Positions 1 through 8,872 of a stretch of 64,000 bases of DNA are shown piece by piece. Below the pieces are notes generated by a model. The model was given only the letters and a program-made list of their open reading frames with translations, ran no database searches and was not told the DNA's origin. This DNA comes from Oceanicella sp. SM1341 (GTDB lineage: Bacteria; Pseudomonadota; Alphaproteobacteria; Rhodobacterales; Rhodobacteraceae), in assembly GCF_003448965.1 (NCBI RefSeq), contig NZ_QRGC01000028.1, forward strand, positions 1-64,000, read 5' to 3'. The translations under genes were made by a program, and so were the position numbers. The stretch's first letter is position 1. Each line of letters opens with the position of its first letter.

Positions 1-475
1 GGGGGCGTGCCGCGCGGTGGCTGCGCGGGGGCCGCGCGGTGGCTGCGCGGGGGCCGCGCGGGGGCGTGCCGGGCCCGCGGGGCTCGTGCCGGGGAAGGGT
101 GACGGGCGCGGCAGGAGAGATCCGCTGCCGCATCGGTCCCCCCGGGAGCAGGGGGCCGGGGACGCAGGGCAGGGCGATCCTTCCGGGGGGCAGTGCCGGG
201 GGCGGGCCGGTGGCGCTGCGCGGGGAGGCGGTGGCGGGGAGGGGCGCGCCCCCCGGGCGGCTCCGGACGCCCGGGGGGAAAGATGGCGGGCGGGCGCGGG
301 ACAAGGCGCTTGATGTGGCCGGGCTTTGCGCCGAGACTTGGGGCTGCGGTCCGCGGGCGCGCCTGCGGGTGCGCGGGAATTTCCCCCGCCGGTCCCGGGC
401 CGCGACGACCCCGCCCGCCGGGGCGGCCGCCCGGGAGCGGCCGGCGCGGGGGGCGGGCAGACGGCCCTTTTCATC
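1..475. other. GC-rich stretch without a recognisable gene
   Basis: No convincing coding sequence was seen on either strand; the open frames here have the Arg/Gly/Pro-rich composition expected from random very GC-rich DNA. A perfect 22-bp direct repeat occurs at 11-32 and 33-54, and a third, truncated copy starts at 55. The last tens of bases should contain the promoter and ribosome binding site of the phosphomannomutase gene, but I could not pick out a clear motif. Confidence 0.5.
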
Positions 476-1885
476 ATGCTTTCCCGCTACAAGGACATTG
501 CCATGCCCGCGTCAGACCTCACCCGCCCCGCCGCCCCGCTCACCTGCTTCAAGGCCTACGACATCCGTGGCCGGCTGGGGATCGACCTCGACGAGGCGAT
601 CGCCCGGCGCATCGGCCTCGCCTTCGCCCGGGTGATGCTGCCCGGCACGGTGGTGGTCGGCGGCGACTGCCGGGCCTCGAGCACCGCGCTGAAGGCCGCC
701 CTCGCCGAGGGGCTGCGCGACGGCGGCGCCGACGTGATCGACCTCGGGCTCTGCGGCACCGAGGAGATCTACTTCGCCACCGCGCACCTGCGCTGCGGCG
801 GCGGCATCGAGGTGACCGCCTCGCACAACCCGATCGACTACAACGGCATGAAGCTGGTCGCCGCGGGCGCCCGCCCGCTCGACCCCGCGGCCGAGCTCGG
901 CGCCATCCGCACCCTGGCCGAGGCCGGGCCCGCCCCCGCCCCGGTGCGCGGCAGCTACCGCGAGGCCGACACCCGCGCGGCCTATGTGGAGAAGGTGCTC
1001 TCCTTCGTCGATCTCTCCGCGCTGAAGCCGCTGAAGATCCTGGTGAATGCCGGCAACGGCACCGCGGGCCCCGCCTTCGACGCCATCGAGGAAGCCCTCG
1101 CCGCCGCCGGCGCGCCGCTCAGCTTCGTGAAGCTCCACCACACTCCCGACGGCAGCTTTCCCAACGGCATCCCCAACCCGCTCCTGCCCGAGAACCAGCC
1201 GGTGACCGCGGAGGCCGTGCGCGCGCATGGCGCCGATTTCGGCGTGGCCTGGGACGGGGATTTCGACCGCTGCTTCCTGTTCGACGAGACCGGCGCCTTC
1301 ATCGACGGCTACTACATCGTCGGGCTGCTGGCGCAGCAGGCGCTCACCCTCGTGCCCGGGGCGACCATCATCCACGACCCGCGCATGACCTGGAACACGC
1401 TCGACATCGTGGCCGCGGCCGGCGGGCGGGCGGTGCAGTCCAACACCGGGCACGCGCTCGTCAAGGCGGCGATGCGCCGGGAGGGGGCGGTCTACGGCGG
1501 CGAGATGAGCGCGCATCACTATTTCGCCGGCTTCATGAACTGCGACAGCGGCATGATCCCCTGGCTGATGATCGCCGAGCTGGTCTCGCGCGCCGGGCGG
1601 CCGCTCTCGGCCCTGGTCTCGGAGCGGCTGGCGCGCTTCCCCGGCTCGGGCGAGCGCAACTTCACCATCGCCGACCCCGAGGCGGCGCTGGCGCGCGCCC
1701 ATGCCGAATACGCCGGGGCGGCGCTGGCGGTGGACTGGTCGGACGGGCTGAGCATGGAATTCGCCGACTGGCGCTTCAACCTGCGCCGCTCGCAGACCGA
1801 GCCGCTGGTGCGCCTCAACCTCGAGACCCGCGGCGACGCCGCCCGGGTGGAGCCGCTGGTGGAAGGGATCGTGGCGCTGCTCTGA
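476..1885 (+). CDS. Phosphomannomutase/phosphoglucomutase
   Basis: The 469-residue product belongs to the alpha-D-phosphohexomutase family, cytosolic enzymes that interconvert hexose 6-phosphates and 1-phosphates to feed nucleotide-sugar synthesis. The phosphoserine loop TASHNP is at about residues 114-119 with Ser116 as the phosphorylated residue. The metal-binding loop DGDFDR follows near residue 260, and the sugar-binding GGEMSAHHYF segment near 340. Length and domain order match the bacterial PMM/PGM subgroup. I chose the ATG at 476; another in-frame ATG lies at 503, close to the start of the conserved FKAYDIRG segment, so the start is uncertain by nine codons. It stands alone on the plus strand. 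The nearby UDP-glucose dehydrogenase suggests a shared role in exopolysaccharide precursors. Substrate preference (mannose or glucose) cannot be read from sequence alone. Confidence 0.93.
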   Translation: MLSRYKDIAMPASDLTRPAAPLTCFKAYDIRGRLGIDLDEAIARRIGLAFARVMLPGTVVVGGDCRASSTALKAALAEGLRDGGADVIDLGLCGTEEIYFATAHLRCGGGIEVTASHNPIDYNGMKLVAAGARPLDPAAELGAIRTLAEAGPAPAPVRGSYREADTRAAYVEKVLSFVDLSALKPLKILVNAGNGTAGPAFDAIEEALAAAGAPLSFVKLHHTPDGSFPNGIPNPLLPENQPVTAEAVRAHGADFGVAWDGDFDRCFLFDETGAFIDGYYIVGLLAQQALTLVPGATIIHDPRMTWNTLDIVAAAGGRAVQSNTGHALVKAAMRREGAVYGGEMSAHHYFAGFMNCDSGMIPWLMIAELVSRAGRPLSALVSERLARFPGSGERNFTIADPEAALARAHAEYAGAALAVDWSDGLSMEFADWRFNLRRSQTEPLVRLNLETRGDAARVEPLVEGIVALL

Positions 1886-2375
1886 GGGCGGCGCGACCCT
1901 GGCCGGCCAGGCCGCCGCCATGGCTTCAGCGCGGAATGGGGACCTGCGGGGCCCGCCCGGGCGGGGGTGCCCGGCGCGCCTCGGCCGGAGCCGGGACATA
2001 CCGTGTGGGGCCGCGCCGGAAGCGCGAGGCGCGGGGGCGCCCGGGCGGGCCGGGGCTCCATCTGTCCGTCACGGCGGTGGTGACGGGGCCATGGTGTCCG
2101 GGCTGGGGCCGGGAAGGGATTGGCGGAGGACCGGCCCCGTCGCACCCGGCGGGGATCTTCCCCCCGGGGGCACCGAGCCCCGTCGAAGAAGAGCCGTCGG
2201 GGAAGGGCCGGGAGGACCGGCCCCGTTGCTCCCGGCGGGGATCTTCCCCTCGGGGGCATCGAGCCCCGTCGGGGAAGGGCCGGGGGGGCCGGCCTGCACG
2301 TCGCCGTGGCGCAAGGGCCGGGCGTGCAGGGTACGGGTACAAGGCAGGGGCACGAGGCAGGGCGCGCGCGGGCGG
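1886..2375. other. Intergenic gap between convergent genes
   Basis: No gene is apparent in this gap between the stops of the mutase and the DUF3291 gene. It holds a small inverted repeat near 2066-2086 (CCGTCAC / GTGACGG) and two tandem copies of the dispersed hairpin element described at 2128-2291. Confidence 0.6.
2128..2291 (-). repeat. Two tandem copies of a REP-like hairpin element
   Basis: Two direct repeats with a period of 86 bp begin at 2128 and 2214, each starting GGACCGGCCCCGT and containing CCCGGCGGGGATCTTCCCC. On the minus strand each reads TTCCCCGAC...GGGGCTCG(A/G)TGCCCCC...GGGGAAG, the same core found at 3332, 12992 and 60900. The inverted GGGG/CCCC arms predict a hairpin. The first copy carries an extra GAAGAAGAGCC-type stretch. 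They lie between convergent gene ends, a usual place for REP/BIME-like elements. Confidence 0.7.
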
Positions 2376-2921
2376 TCAGAGCCCGGCGAGCCGGGTCTCG
2401 TTGGCCCGGGCATGGCGGGCGAGGAGGGCGGTGTCCTGACCGCAGGGGGCACCGGCGGCATCGAAGAGCGGCCGGCCGCCGAAGGCGCCGGGGCCCGGTC
2501 CGTGGTCGGCCAGCTGCTCGAGCCGGGCCACGCCCTCCGCCCAGTCCGGCACATGGCCCCCCGCCACCCACCAGAACACGAAGGGCGGCCAGGCGGGGGT
2601 CTCGAACCACTCCCGGCCGCGGGCCATCGCCTCGCGGTGGATCGCGGCGCGGTAGGTGAAGGCCAGGGCCGCCTCCGGGCTCTCCCAGAGCGACAGCGTG
2701 GCCGGCGACCAGCCGTCGCCCCGCTCGGTGTAGAAGCGCGGCCAGACCTGCGGGCCCCAGCTCGACGGCCCCGGCTCCCCGGCATAGCCCGAGCGGCCGA
2801 GAAAGCCCGAGGCCGCCTCCGCGGCGCGGAAGTTGCGGTCGTTGCGGGCGTGGAACCCGTCGTTCTCCGGCGCCGCGGAGGGGCGGGAGAACATCCCGAA
2901 CGTGTAGAGGGCAACCGGCAT
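2376..2921 (-). CDS. DUF3291 domain protein
   Basis: This 181-residue protein starts MPVALYTFGMF and carries Trp- and Phe-rich segments such as YTERGDGWSPATLSLWES and PPFVFWWVAGGHVP. These fit the DUF3291 family, small proteins with an antibiotic-biosynthesis-monooxygenase-like ferredoxin fold. No catalytic role is established for the family, and no signal peptide or membrane segment is visible. The ATG at 2921 is preceded by AGGAG at about seven bases, which fixes the start. It is apparently monocistronic, convergent with the mutase gene, with repeat elements on both sides. The family call is by pattern recognition of the N-terminus and the tryptophan pattern. Confidence 0.72.
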   Translation of the reverse strand: MPVALYTFGMFSRPSAAPENDGFHARNDRNFRAAEAASGFLGRSGYAGEPGPSSWGPQVWPRFYTERGDGWSPATLSLWESPEAALAFTYRAAIHREAMARGREWFETPAWPPFVFWWVAGGHVPDWAEGVARLEQLADHGPGPGAFGGRPLFDAAGAPCGQDTALLARHARANETRLAGL

Positions 2922-3524
2922 CCGCCTGCTCCTGTGTCGAATTCCTGTCCCGGAAGGCCGGGAGCCTGTGCCCCCGGCCCGGGCCCGGGCCGGGCAGGAG
3001 CGCCCGGGCATCGCCGCCCTGCGGCGTGCCGCCCGCCAGCCCGCCCGCCCGTGCAGGCCGCCCGTGCAGGCTGATCGTGCAGGCCTGCCGCGTAGTGCCG
3101 GGGGCGCTGGCCCTGCCGCCCCCCCCGATGGGCCCCGTGAGCCCCCGCGGCGCCGCTGTGCCCGCGGAAGGCAGCACCGTGCCTGCCCTGGCCGGGCCGC
3201 GCGGGACCCTGCCCGGGGGCTGCGCCTCGCTGCCGGGTGCGGGTGCGCGCCGGCTGAGCCCCGGGGCGGCCCCCGTGCGCGCCATCGGCCCGGCGCACCG
3301 GGCGGGGCTGCGGCCCGCGACAGCGGGCTCGTTCCCCGAGCGGGGGCTCGATGCCCCCCGAGGGGAAGCCGCCCCGCGCTTCGGCCGGGGCGGGGCGCCT
3401 CGGCCGAAGCGCCGCAAGGGCGCCGAGCGGCAGCGGATCGCGCGGGCGGGCGTCCGGGGGCTCCCGCCGCAATCCCTCTCGCCTGGCGGGGAAAGGGGAC
3501 CCCGCGCAACGCCCCCCGGGGGCC
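2922..3524. other. Long intergenic gap with repeats
   Basis: No gene is supported in this 603-bp gap; the open frames are low-complexity Arg/Pro/Ala-rich readings. It contains three short CGTGCAGGC repeats at about 3049-3083 and one copy of the dispersed hairpin element at 3332-3367. It should also hold the promoter of the DUF3291 gene and the 3-prime end of ugd. Confidence 0.6.
3332..3367 (+). repeat. REP-like hairpin element
   Basis: The outer arms TTCCCC and GGGGAA enclose an inner stem CGGGGGC-TCGAT-GCCCCCCG. The same element is at 12992-13028 and 60900-60935 in this orientation and at 2128-2291 in the opposite one. It sits just downstream of ugd. Confidence 0.75.
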
Positions 3525-4850
3525 TCAGCCCCCCACGGGCGCCCGGCCCACCGAGACATAGGCGAGCCCGGCGCGGGCGGCCTCCTCGGGGGAATAGATG
3601 TTGCGCAGGTCCGCCAGCCGCGGCTCGGCCATCGCACCGGCCAGCCGCGCGAGGTCGAGGGCGCGGAACTCGTTCCACTCGGTGAGGATGACCGCGGCCA
3701 CCGCGCCCGAAGCCGCCTCGTAGGGGTCCTCCATCCAGGTGACGCCGGGCAGGAGCGCCTCGCCCTCCTTGCGCCCCTCGGGGTCGACCACCCGCACCAC
3801 GGCGCCCGCGCCCACCAGCGCCGGCACGATGGTGAGCGAGGGGCTGTCGCGCATGTCGTCGGTGTTGGGCTTGAAGGTCACGCCGAACACCGCGATCACC
3901 TTGTTCGCCACCCGGCCGCCGCAGAGCTCGAGGATCTTGTCGACCATCGCCCGCTTGCGCGCCTCGTTCACCGCGATCACCGTCTCGACGATCTCCATCG
4001 GCGCGGCATGGTCCTGGCCGATGCGCGCCAGCGCCTTGGTGTCCTTGGGAAAGCACGAGCCGCCGTAGCCCGGCCCGGCATGCAGGAACTTGTTGCCGAT
4101 CCGCCCGTCGAGCCCCATGCCCTTGGAAACCGCCTTCACATCGGCGCCCACCTTCTCGCACAGCGCCGCGATCTCGTTGATGAAGGTGATCTTGGTGGCG
4201 AGGAAGGCATTGGCGGCGTACTTGATCATCTCCGCGCTCTCGAGCCCGGTGTAGACCATCGGCGCCTCACGCAGGTAGAGCGGCCGGTAGAGCGCGCCCA
4301 TCACCTCGCGGGCCCGCTCGCTCTCCACCCCGACCACCACCCGGTCGGGGCGCATGAAATCGTCGATCGCCGCCCCCTCGCGCAGGAACTCGGGGTTGGA
4401 GGCCACGTCGAACTCCGCCTCCGGGTTCGCCTCGGCGATGATGCGCGCCACCTCGCGGTTGGTGCCCACCGGCACGGTCGATTTCGTCACCACCACCGTG
4501 TAGCCCTTCAGCGCCGCGGCCACCTCGCGCGCGGCGGCGTAGACGTAAGTGAGGTCGGCATGGCCGTCGCCGCGGCGGGTGGGGGTGCCGACCGCGATGA
4601 ACACCGCGTCGGCCGCGGCCACCGCGGAGGCGAGATCGCCGGTGAAGCTCAGCCGCCCGGCGGCGACGTTCTTGGCCAGCAGCGCCTCCAGCCCCGGCTC
4701 GAAGATCGGCACCTCGCCGCGGGTGAGCTGCGCGATCTTGTCGGCATTCGTGTCCACGCAGGTCACGTCATGGCCGAAATCCGAGAAACACACACCCGAG
4801 ACCAGGCCCACATAGCCGGTACCGATCATTGCCACGCGCATGGCGGTCAT
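3525..4850 (-). CDS. ugd: UDP-glucose 6-dehydrogenase
   Basis: This enzyme oxidises UDP-glucose to UDP-glucuronate with two NAD+, supplying uronic acid for capsule or exopolysaccharide. The 441-residue product opens with the Rossmann motif MRVAMIGTGYVGLVSG. It continues with VGTPTRRGDG and KSTVPVGT, has SNPEFLREGAAI near residue 155, and carries the catalytic cysteine in GPGYGGSCFPKD (Cys266 from the start used here). Length is normal for the family. Two starts are possible, ATG 4850 or ATG 4841; an AGGA stands about five bases before the first, so I use 4850. The gene is monocistronic and divergent from the repeat-protein gene. Confidence 0.96.
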   Translation of the reverse strand: MTAMRVAMIGTGYVGLVSGVCFSDFGHDVTCVDTNADKIAQLTRGEVPIFEPGLEALLAKNVAAGRLSFTGDLASAVAAADAVFIAVGTPTRRGDGHADLTYVYAAAREVAAALKGYTVVVTKSTVPVGTNREVARIIAEANPEAEFDVASNPEFLREGAAIDDFMRPDRVVVGVESERAREVMGALYRPLYLREAPMVYTGLESAEMIKYAANAFLATKITFINEIAALCEKVGADVKAVSKGMGLDGRIGNKFLHAGPGYGGSCFPKDTKALARIGQDHAAPMEIVETVIAVNEARKRAMVDKILELCGGRVANKVIAVFGVTFKPNTDDMRDSPSLTIVPALVGAGAVVRVVDPEGRKEGEALLPGVTWMEDPYEAASGAVAAVILTEWNEFRALDLARLAGAMAEPRLADLRNIYSPEEAARAGLAYVSVGRAPVGG

Positions 4851-5230
4851 CCTTGTCCTGGGGAGCCCGCGGCGCGGGGCTCCGGCCCGTCCCCGGGGCC
4901 CGCAGGCCACTGATGCGCCGGGAACATCGGCTGCCTGTTTATCCGCTTCGCGGCATGAACGGAACCCGTGCGCGGGCGGGGCTGCCCGGGGCTGCGGGGG
5001 GCGCAGCGGGGCCGGGTCGAGGTTAATGGATCGTCAGCAATTGCTTGCTAGCGTCCCTCCCGGCGGCGCCCCCGGAAGGTTTCGGGGAGAGACCGCATTT
5101 CGAGTCGGCCCTGCCCGGCTCCGAGGGCAGAACGCCCCGAGGCCCGCGGGCCACGGCGGCCGCACGGCTCCCGGAGGCGGCCGGGCCCGGGCCCCGGGCG
5201 CCGGTCCCGGCCCCCAGAGCGGAGCGGAGC
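4851..5230. other. Divergent intergenic region, ugd / repeat-protein gene
   Basis: This 380-bp region must carry two divergent promoters. The only locally AT-richer stretch is about 5020-5055, with GGTTAATGGATCGTCAGC, a 10-bp palindrome AGCAATTGCT at 5036-5045 and GCTAGC at 5047-5052. These are plausible promoter or operator sequence, but no known box was recognised. A CTGCCC/GGGCAG inverted repeat lies near 5120-5140. No gene is supported. Confidence 0.45.
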
Positions 5231-8200
5231 ATGGACGGAAGCGGATCTCCCGAAGACATGACCGGGGACATGAGCGGCGACATGGCCGAGCGACTGGCCC
5301 GCGCCGGCCTCATCACCCATCGCATCGAGCTGGACCCGGAGGCGCTGGCCGCCCCGGAGGATCCCGGCCTCGAGACCGCCCTGCTGGAGGCGATCTGCGA
5401 ACGCGTCTCGGGCCAGGTGTTCCGGCTGGGCGCCTTCTCCTACGGCGTGCAGGTCGAGGGGGGGGAGGAGCCCGGCGCGGAGGAAACCCTCGCCGCCGGG
5501 CTGGCCGGGGCGCTCGGCCTCTCCACGGGGTTCGGCGTCGTGCGGGTGGAACCGCTCGCGCCCGCGGGGGGGCCGCTCCCGTCGCTCTCCTCGCTCGACG
5601 ACCAGGCGCTGATCCTCGTCGGCGCCCTGCAGGACGCGGCGCGCAGTGCCGCCGGCCCGGGCGTGCGCTCGGTGCTCGACGCGGGCTATGCCATCGCCGC
5701 GGCCCGGCTCACCGCCGGGCGCATCACCGAGCTGGTCGATGCCGCGCTCTCCGGCGTGGCCGAGCGGGTGCGCGCCATCATCCCCGCCCCGGTCGCCGTG
5801 CCCGCCTCGGAGGACGGGGCGCGGATGGTCGAGCGGCTGGAGGCGATCGAGGCCCGGATCGGCGAGACCGACCCGCAGGCGCTCTCCGCCCTCGCCGAGG
5901 CGCTCTCCGGGCTCGACCCGCGGCTCGCCGCCCTGCAGGAGGCGGTCTCCGCCCCCGACCCGGAGGAGCTCGCCACCGCCCTTGCCGCCGCGCTCTCCGC
6001 CCGGTTCCCCGCCCCCGAGGCGGAGCCGGAAGAGACCGGCGAAGAGGCCGGCCGGCTCGCCGAAGCCCTCGCGCCGCTGCTTCCCGGCCCGGACCCGGAG
6101 GCCCTCTCCGAGGCGCTCGGTGCCCGGCTGGACGCGGCGCTCGCCGCCCTTCCCGAACCCGCCTCCCCGGAGGCCCTCGCGGAAGCCCTCACTGCGCTGC
6201 TGACGCCTGCGATCACCGAAGCGCTGCCGCGGGGCCCCGACGCCGAGATCCTCTCCGAGGCGCTCGCTGCCCGGCTGGACGCGGCGCTCGCCGCCCTGCC
6301 GGCCCCTGCCGAGCCCGTCTCCCCGGAGGCCCTGGCGGAAGCCCTCACCGCGCTGCTGACGCCTGCGATCACCGAAGCGCTGCCGCAGGGCCCCGACGCC
6401 GAGGCCCTGTCCGAGGCGCTCGGTGCCCGGCTGGACGCGGCGCTCGCCGCCCTTCCCGAACCCGCCTCCCCGGAGGCCCTGGCGGAAGCCCTCACGGCGC
6501 TGCTGACGCCTGCGATCACCGAAGCCCTGCCGCGGGGCCCTGACGCCGAGGCCCTCTCCGAGGCGCTCGCCACCCGGCTGGACGCGGCGCTCGCCGCCCT
6601 TCCCGAACCCGCCTCCCCGGAGGCCCTGGCGGAAGCCCTCACGGCGCTGCTGACGCCTGCGATCACCGAAGCCCTGCCGCGGGGCCCTGACGCCGAGGCC
6701 CTCTCCGAGGCGCTCGCCACCCGGCTGGACGCGGCGCTCGCCGCCCTTCCCGAACCCGCCTCCCCGGAGGCCCTGGCGGAAGCCCTCACGGCGCTGCTGA
6801 CGCCTGCGATCACCGAAGCCCTGCCGCAGGCCCCCGACGCCGAGGCCCTGTCCGAGGCGCTCGCCGCCCGGCTGGACGCGGCGCTCGCCGCCCTGCCGGC
6901 CCCTAGCGAGCCCGCCTCCCCGGAGGCCGTGGCGGAGGCGGTTGCGGCCGTGCTGCCGGCCGCCCCGTCTGCCGAGGCCTTCAGCGCGGAACTCGCACCC
7001 CGGCTCGCCGCCACCCTGGCCCCGGCGCTGGCCGCCGCCCTGCCGCCCGGGCCGGATACGCAGGCGCTCTCGGATGCGCTGTCCGACGCCCTGGGCACCC
7101 GGCTGGACGCGGCCTTCGCCGCCCGTCCCGCCCCGCCCGAGCCCGATGAGCAGGCCCGCAGCCTCGCCGAGGCGCTGTCGGGAAGCTTCACCGCCCGGCT
7201 CGCCGCCGATCTCGCCCCCATGCTCGCTGCCGCCCTGCCGCCGCCGCCCTTCGAGGCGCTGGACCGCCGGCTGGAGGCGATCGAGGCCCGGCTCGCCGCC
7301 CTCGCCCCCTCCGGCCAGGAGGAGGCCGGGCGCCTCGCCGCCGGGCTGCGCGACACCCAGCGCCGGCTCGACACCCATGCCGCCGATCTGGAGGAGGCCC
7401 TCTCCCGCCTGCTCGCCCGCGAGGAGGAGCGCCAGGGCCGCACCGTCGATCTCGACGAGCGGCTGGGGGTGATCGAACACGCGCTGATGCGCTTCGGCGA
7501 TGCCGCGCTCTCGCGCCGTGCCGACCCGCCCCTGGGCGAGAAGGCCATGGCCCGGCATGTGGAGATCGTGCAGGCGCGCCTCGCCGATCTCGCCGGCAGG
7601 GTGGAGGCGATCGCCGCCCGCCCGCAGCCCGAGGCGCCGGACATCGAGGGGCTGAAACAGGCGCTCGAGGCCGGTTTCGAGGCGGGGTTCGGCCGGCTCG
7701 ACGGCACGATGGCCGCCCTTCCCGCGCCCGAGCCGGTGGACCTCGCCCCGCTCGAGGCCCGGCTCGCGGCGCTTTCCGACCAGCTCTCCGGGGCGCTCGG
7801 CGGGCTCGCGCCCGGGGTCGCGGCCGAGCTTGCCGCCCCGCTCGAGGCACTGGGGCGCGAGCTCTCCACCCTCGCGCACTCCCTGCCGCAACCGGAGGAC
7901 CCGGAAGCCCTGCGCAGCGCCCTCGCCGAGGAGATCCGCGCCGGCCAGGCCGCCGCCGAGGCCCGGATGGAGCCGCTTGCCGCCCGGATCATGGCCCTGC
8001 CCGAAACCGCCGATGCCGCGCTGGAGCCGCTCACCCGCCGGCTCGACCGCATGCACAAGACCCTGCAGAGCCTCTCCACCCGTGCTGCCGTCGTGGGCCA
8101 GAGCATCGGCCCCGAACGCGCCCGGCTGCAGGGCATCGTGCTCTCGCTCCAGGCCGTGGCCGAGCACCTGCAGGGCGGCGGCGAGGGCGGCAGCGCGCCC

Positions 8201-8872
8201 GCGCCCGATTTCTCCGCCCTTGAGGCGGCGATCGCCCGGCTCGACACCCGGCTGGAGGGGCTGGCCGAAACCCTCGCCTCCGGCACGGCCGGGGCGGAGC
8301 CGGAGGCCCTCGCCGAGGCGCTCGCCCGACTCGAGACCCGGCTCGACGGGCTGGCGGGCGAACTCGCCCCCCCGCCCCCCGGCGAGGAGGGGGACAGCGC
8401 TCAGGCAGCGCTCGCCCGGCTCGAGGCCCGGCTCGACACGCTGGCCGAAAGCCTGGCCGCCGCCGCCCCCGGCGGGACGCCCGGCGCCGAGGCGCTGGCC
8501 GCGGCTCTCGGCCCGGTCCTGGCCCCCGTTCTGGCTCCGGTCCTGGCCGAAGCGCTCGGGCCCGCGGGCGAGGCGCCCTCCGCCGCGCAGGACATCGCCC
8601 GCATGGAGACCCGTGTCTTCGGCGAGATCGGCAACCTGCGCCTGATGCTGGGCGGCATGCGCACCACGCTCAACGAGCTCGGCCGCACCACCGCCCCGGA
8701 GCCCGACCCGGAGCTGCGCGCCCGGCTCGACCATATCTCCTTCATCCTCTCGGAGTATCTCTCGCGCCTGCAGCCGGGCGGCGAGGGCCTGTCACGCCGC
8801 CCGGCCGCCGAGGCCCCGGCGCGTGATCCCGAACCGGTCGGAGCCCCGGCCGACAGCCCGGACGAGGCCTGA
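5231..8872 (+). CDS. Giant Ala/Leu/Glu-rich repeat protein of unknown function
   Basis: I do not recognise a family for this 1213-residue protein. The N-terminal 200 residues are non-repetitive. Residues about 290-575 consist of 49-residue repeats (LSEALAARLDAALAALP...SPEALAEALTALLTPAITEALP). The rest is rich in amphipathic heptad-like segments such as LARLEARLDTLAESLA, suggesting long helical rods or coiled coils. The C-terminal part (RMETRVFGEIGNLRLMLGGM) is again non-repetitive. No signal peptide or membrane segment is visible. I chose ATG 5231 because GGAG stands just before it; the frame is open upstream to 5045. It is alone on its strand with a divergent neighbour upstream. A structural or scaffolding role would be a guess. 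Confidence 0.85.
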   Translation: MDGSGSPEDMTGDMSGDMAERLARAGLITHRIELDPEALAAPEDPGLETALLEAICERVSGQVFRLGAFSYGVQVEGGEEPGAEETLAAGLAGALGLSTGFGVVRVEPLAPAGGPLPSLSSLDDQALILVGALQDAARSAAGPGVRSVLDAGYAIAAARLTAGRITELVDAALSGVAERVRAIIPAPVAVPASEDGARMVERLEAIEARIGETDPQALSALAEALSGLDPRLAALQEAVSAPDPEELATALAAALSARFPAPEAEPEETGEEAGRLAEALAPLLPGPDPEALSEALGARLDAALAALPEPASPEALAEALTALLTPAITEALPRGPDAEILSEALAARLDAALAALPAPAEPVSPEALAEALTALLTPAITEALPQGPDAEALSEALGARLDAALAALPEPASPEALAEALTALLTPAITEALPRGPDAEALSEALATRLDAALAALPEPASPEALAEALTALLTPAITEALPRGPDAEALSEALATRLDAALAALPEPASPEALAEALTALLTPAITEALPQAPDAEALSEALAARLDAALAALPAPSEPASPEAVAEAVAAVLPAAPSAEAFSAELAPRLAATLAPALAAALPPGPDTQALSDALSDALGTRLDAAFAARPAPPEPDEQARSLAEALSGSFTARLAADLAPMLAAALPPPPFEALDRRLEAIEARLAALAPSGQEEAGRLAAGLRDTQRRLDTHAADLEEALSRLLAREEERQGRTVDLDERLGVIEHALMRFGDAALSRRADPPLGEKAMARHVEIVQARLADLAGRVEAIAARPQPEAPDIEGLKQALEAGFEAGFGRLDGTMAALPAPEPVDLAPLEARLAALSDQLSGALGGLAPGVAAELAAPLEALGRELSTLAHSLPQPEDPEALRSALAEEIRAGQAAAEARMEPLAARIMALPETADAALEPLTRRLDRMHKTLQSLSTRAAVVGQSIGPERARLQGIVLSLQAVAEHLQGGGEGGSAPAPDFSALEAAIARLDTRLEGLAETLASGTAGAEPEALAEALARLETRLDGLAGELAPPPPGEEGDSAQAALARLEARLDTLAESLAAAAPGGTPGAEALAAALGPVLAPVLAPVLAEALGPAGEAPSAAQDIARMETRVFGEIGNLRLMLGGMRTTLNELGRTTAPEPDPELRARLDHISFILSEYLSRLQPGGEGLSRRPAAEAPARDPEPVGAPADSPDEA
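6104..6960 (+). repeat. In-frame coding minisatellite, 147-bp period
   Basis: Units begin at 6104, 6251, 6407, 6554, 6701 and 6848. They are 147 bp long except the second, which is 156 bp and carries three extra codons; the sixth decays. Each unit encodes one 49-residue repeat starting LSEAL. Units starting at 6554 and 6701 are identical over about 120 bases, which implies recent duplication or gene conversion inside the gene. Confidence 0.9.

Noticed and set aside
1-475. A coding gene on the plus strand starting near position 17 or 39
   Set aside because: The translated frames are Gly/Arg/Pro-rich and low in complexity, include a perfect 22-bp direct repeat, and have no recognisable domain.
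5022-5040. CtrA box upstream of the giant repeat protein
   Set aside because: Only one TTAA half is present (GGTTAATGG) and the N7-spaced partner does not match.
5048-8734. A 1228-residue minus-strand open frame opposite the giant repeat protein
   Set aside because: It is the antisense shadow of a GC-rich repetitive gene: composition is Gly/Arg/Glu-rich without domains, whereas the plus-strand reading has a start with a ribosome binding site and ordered repeats.
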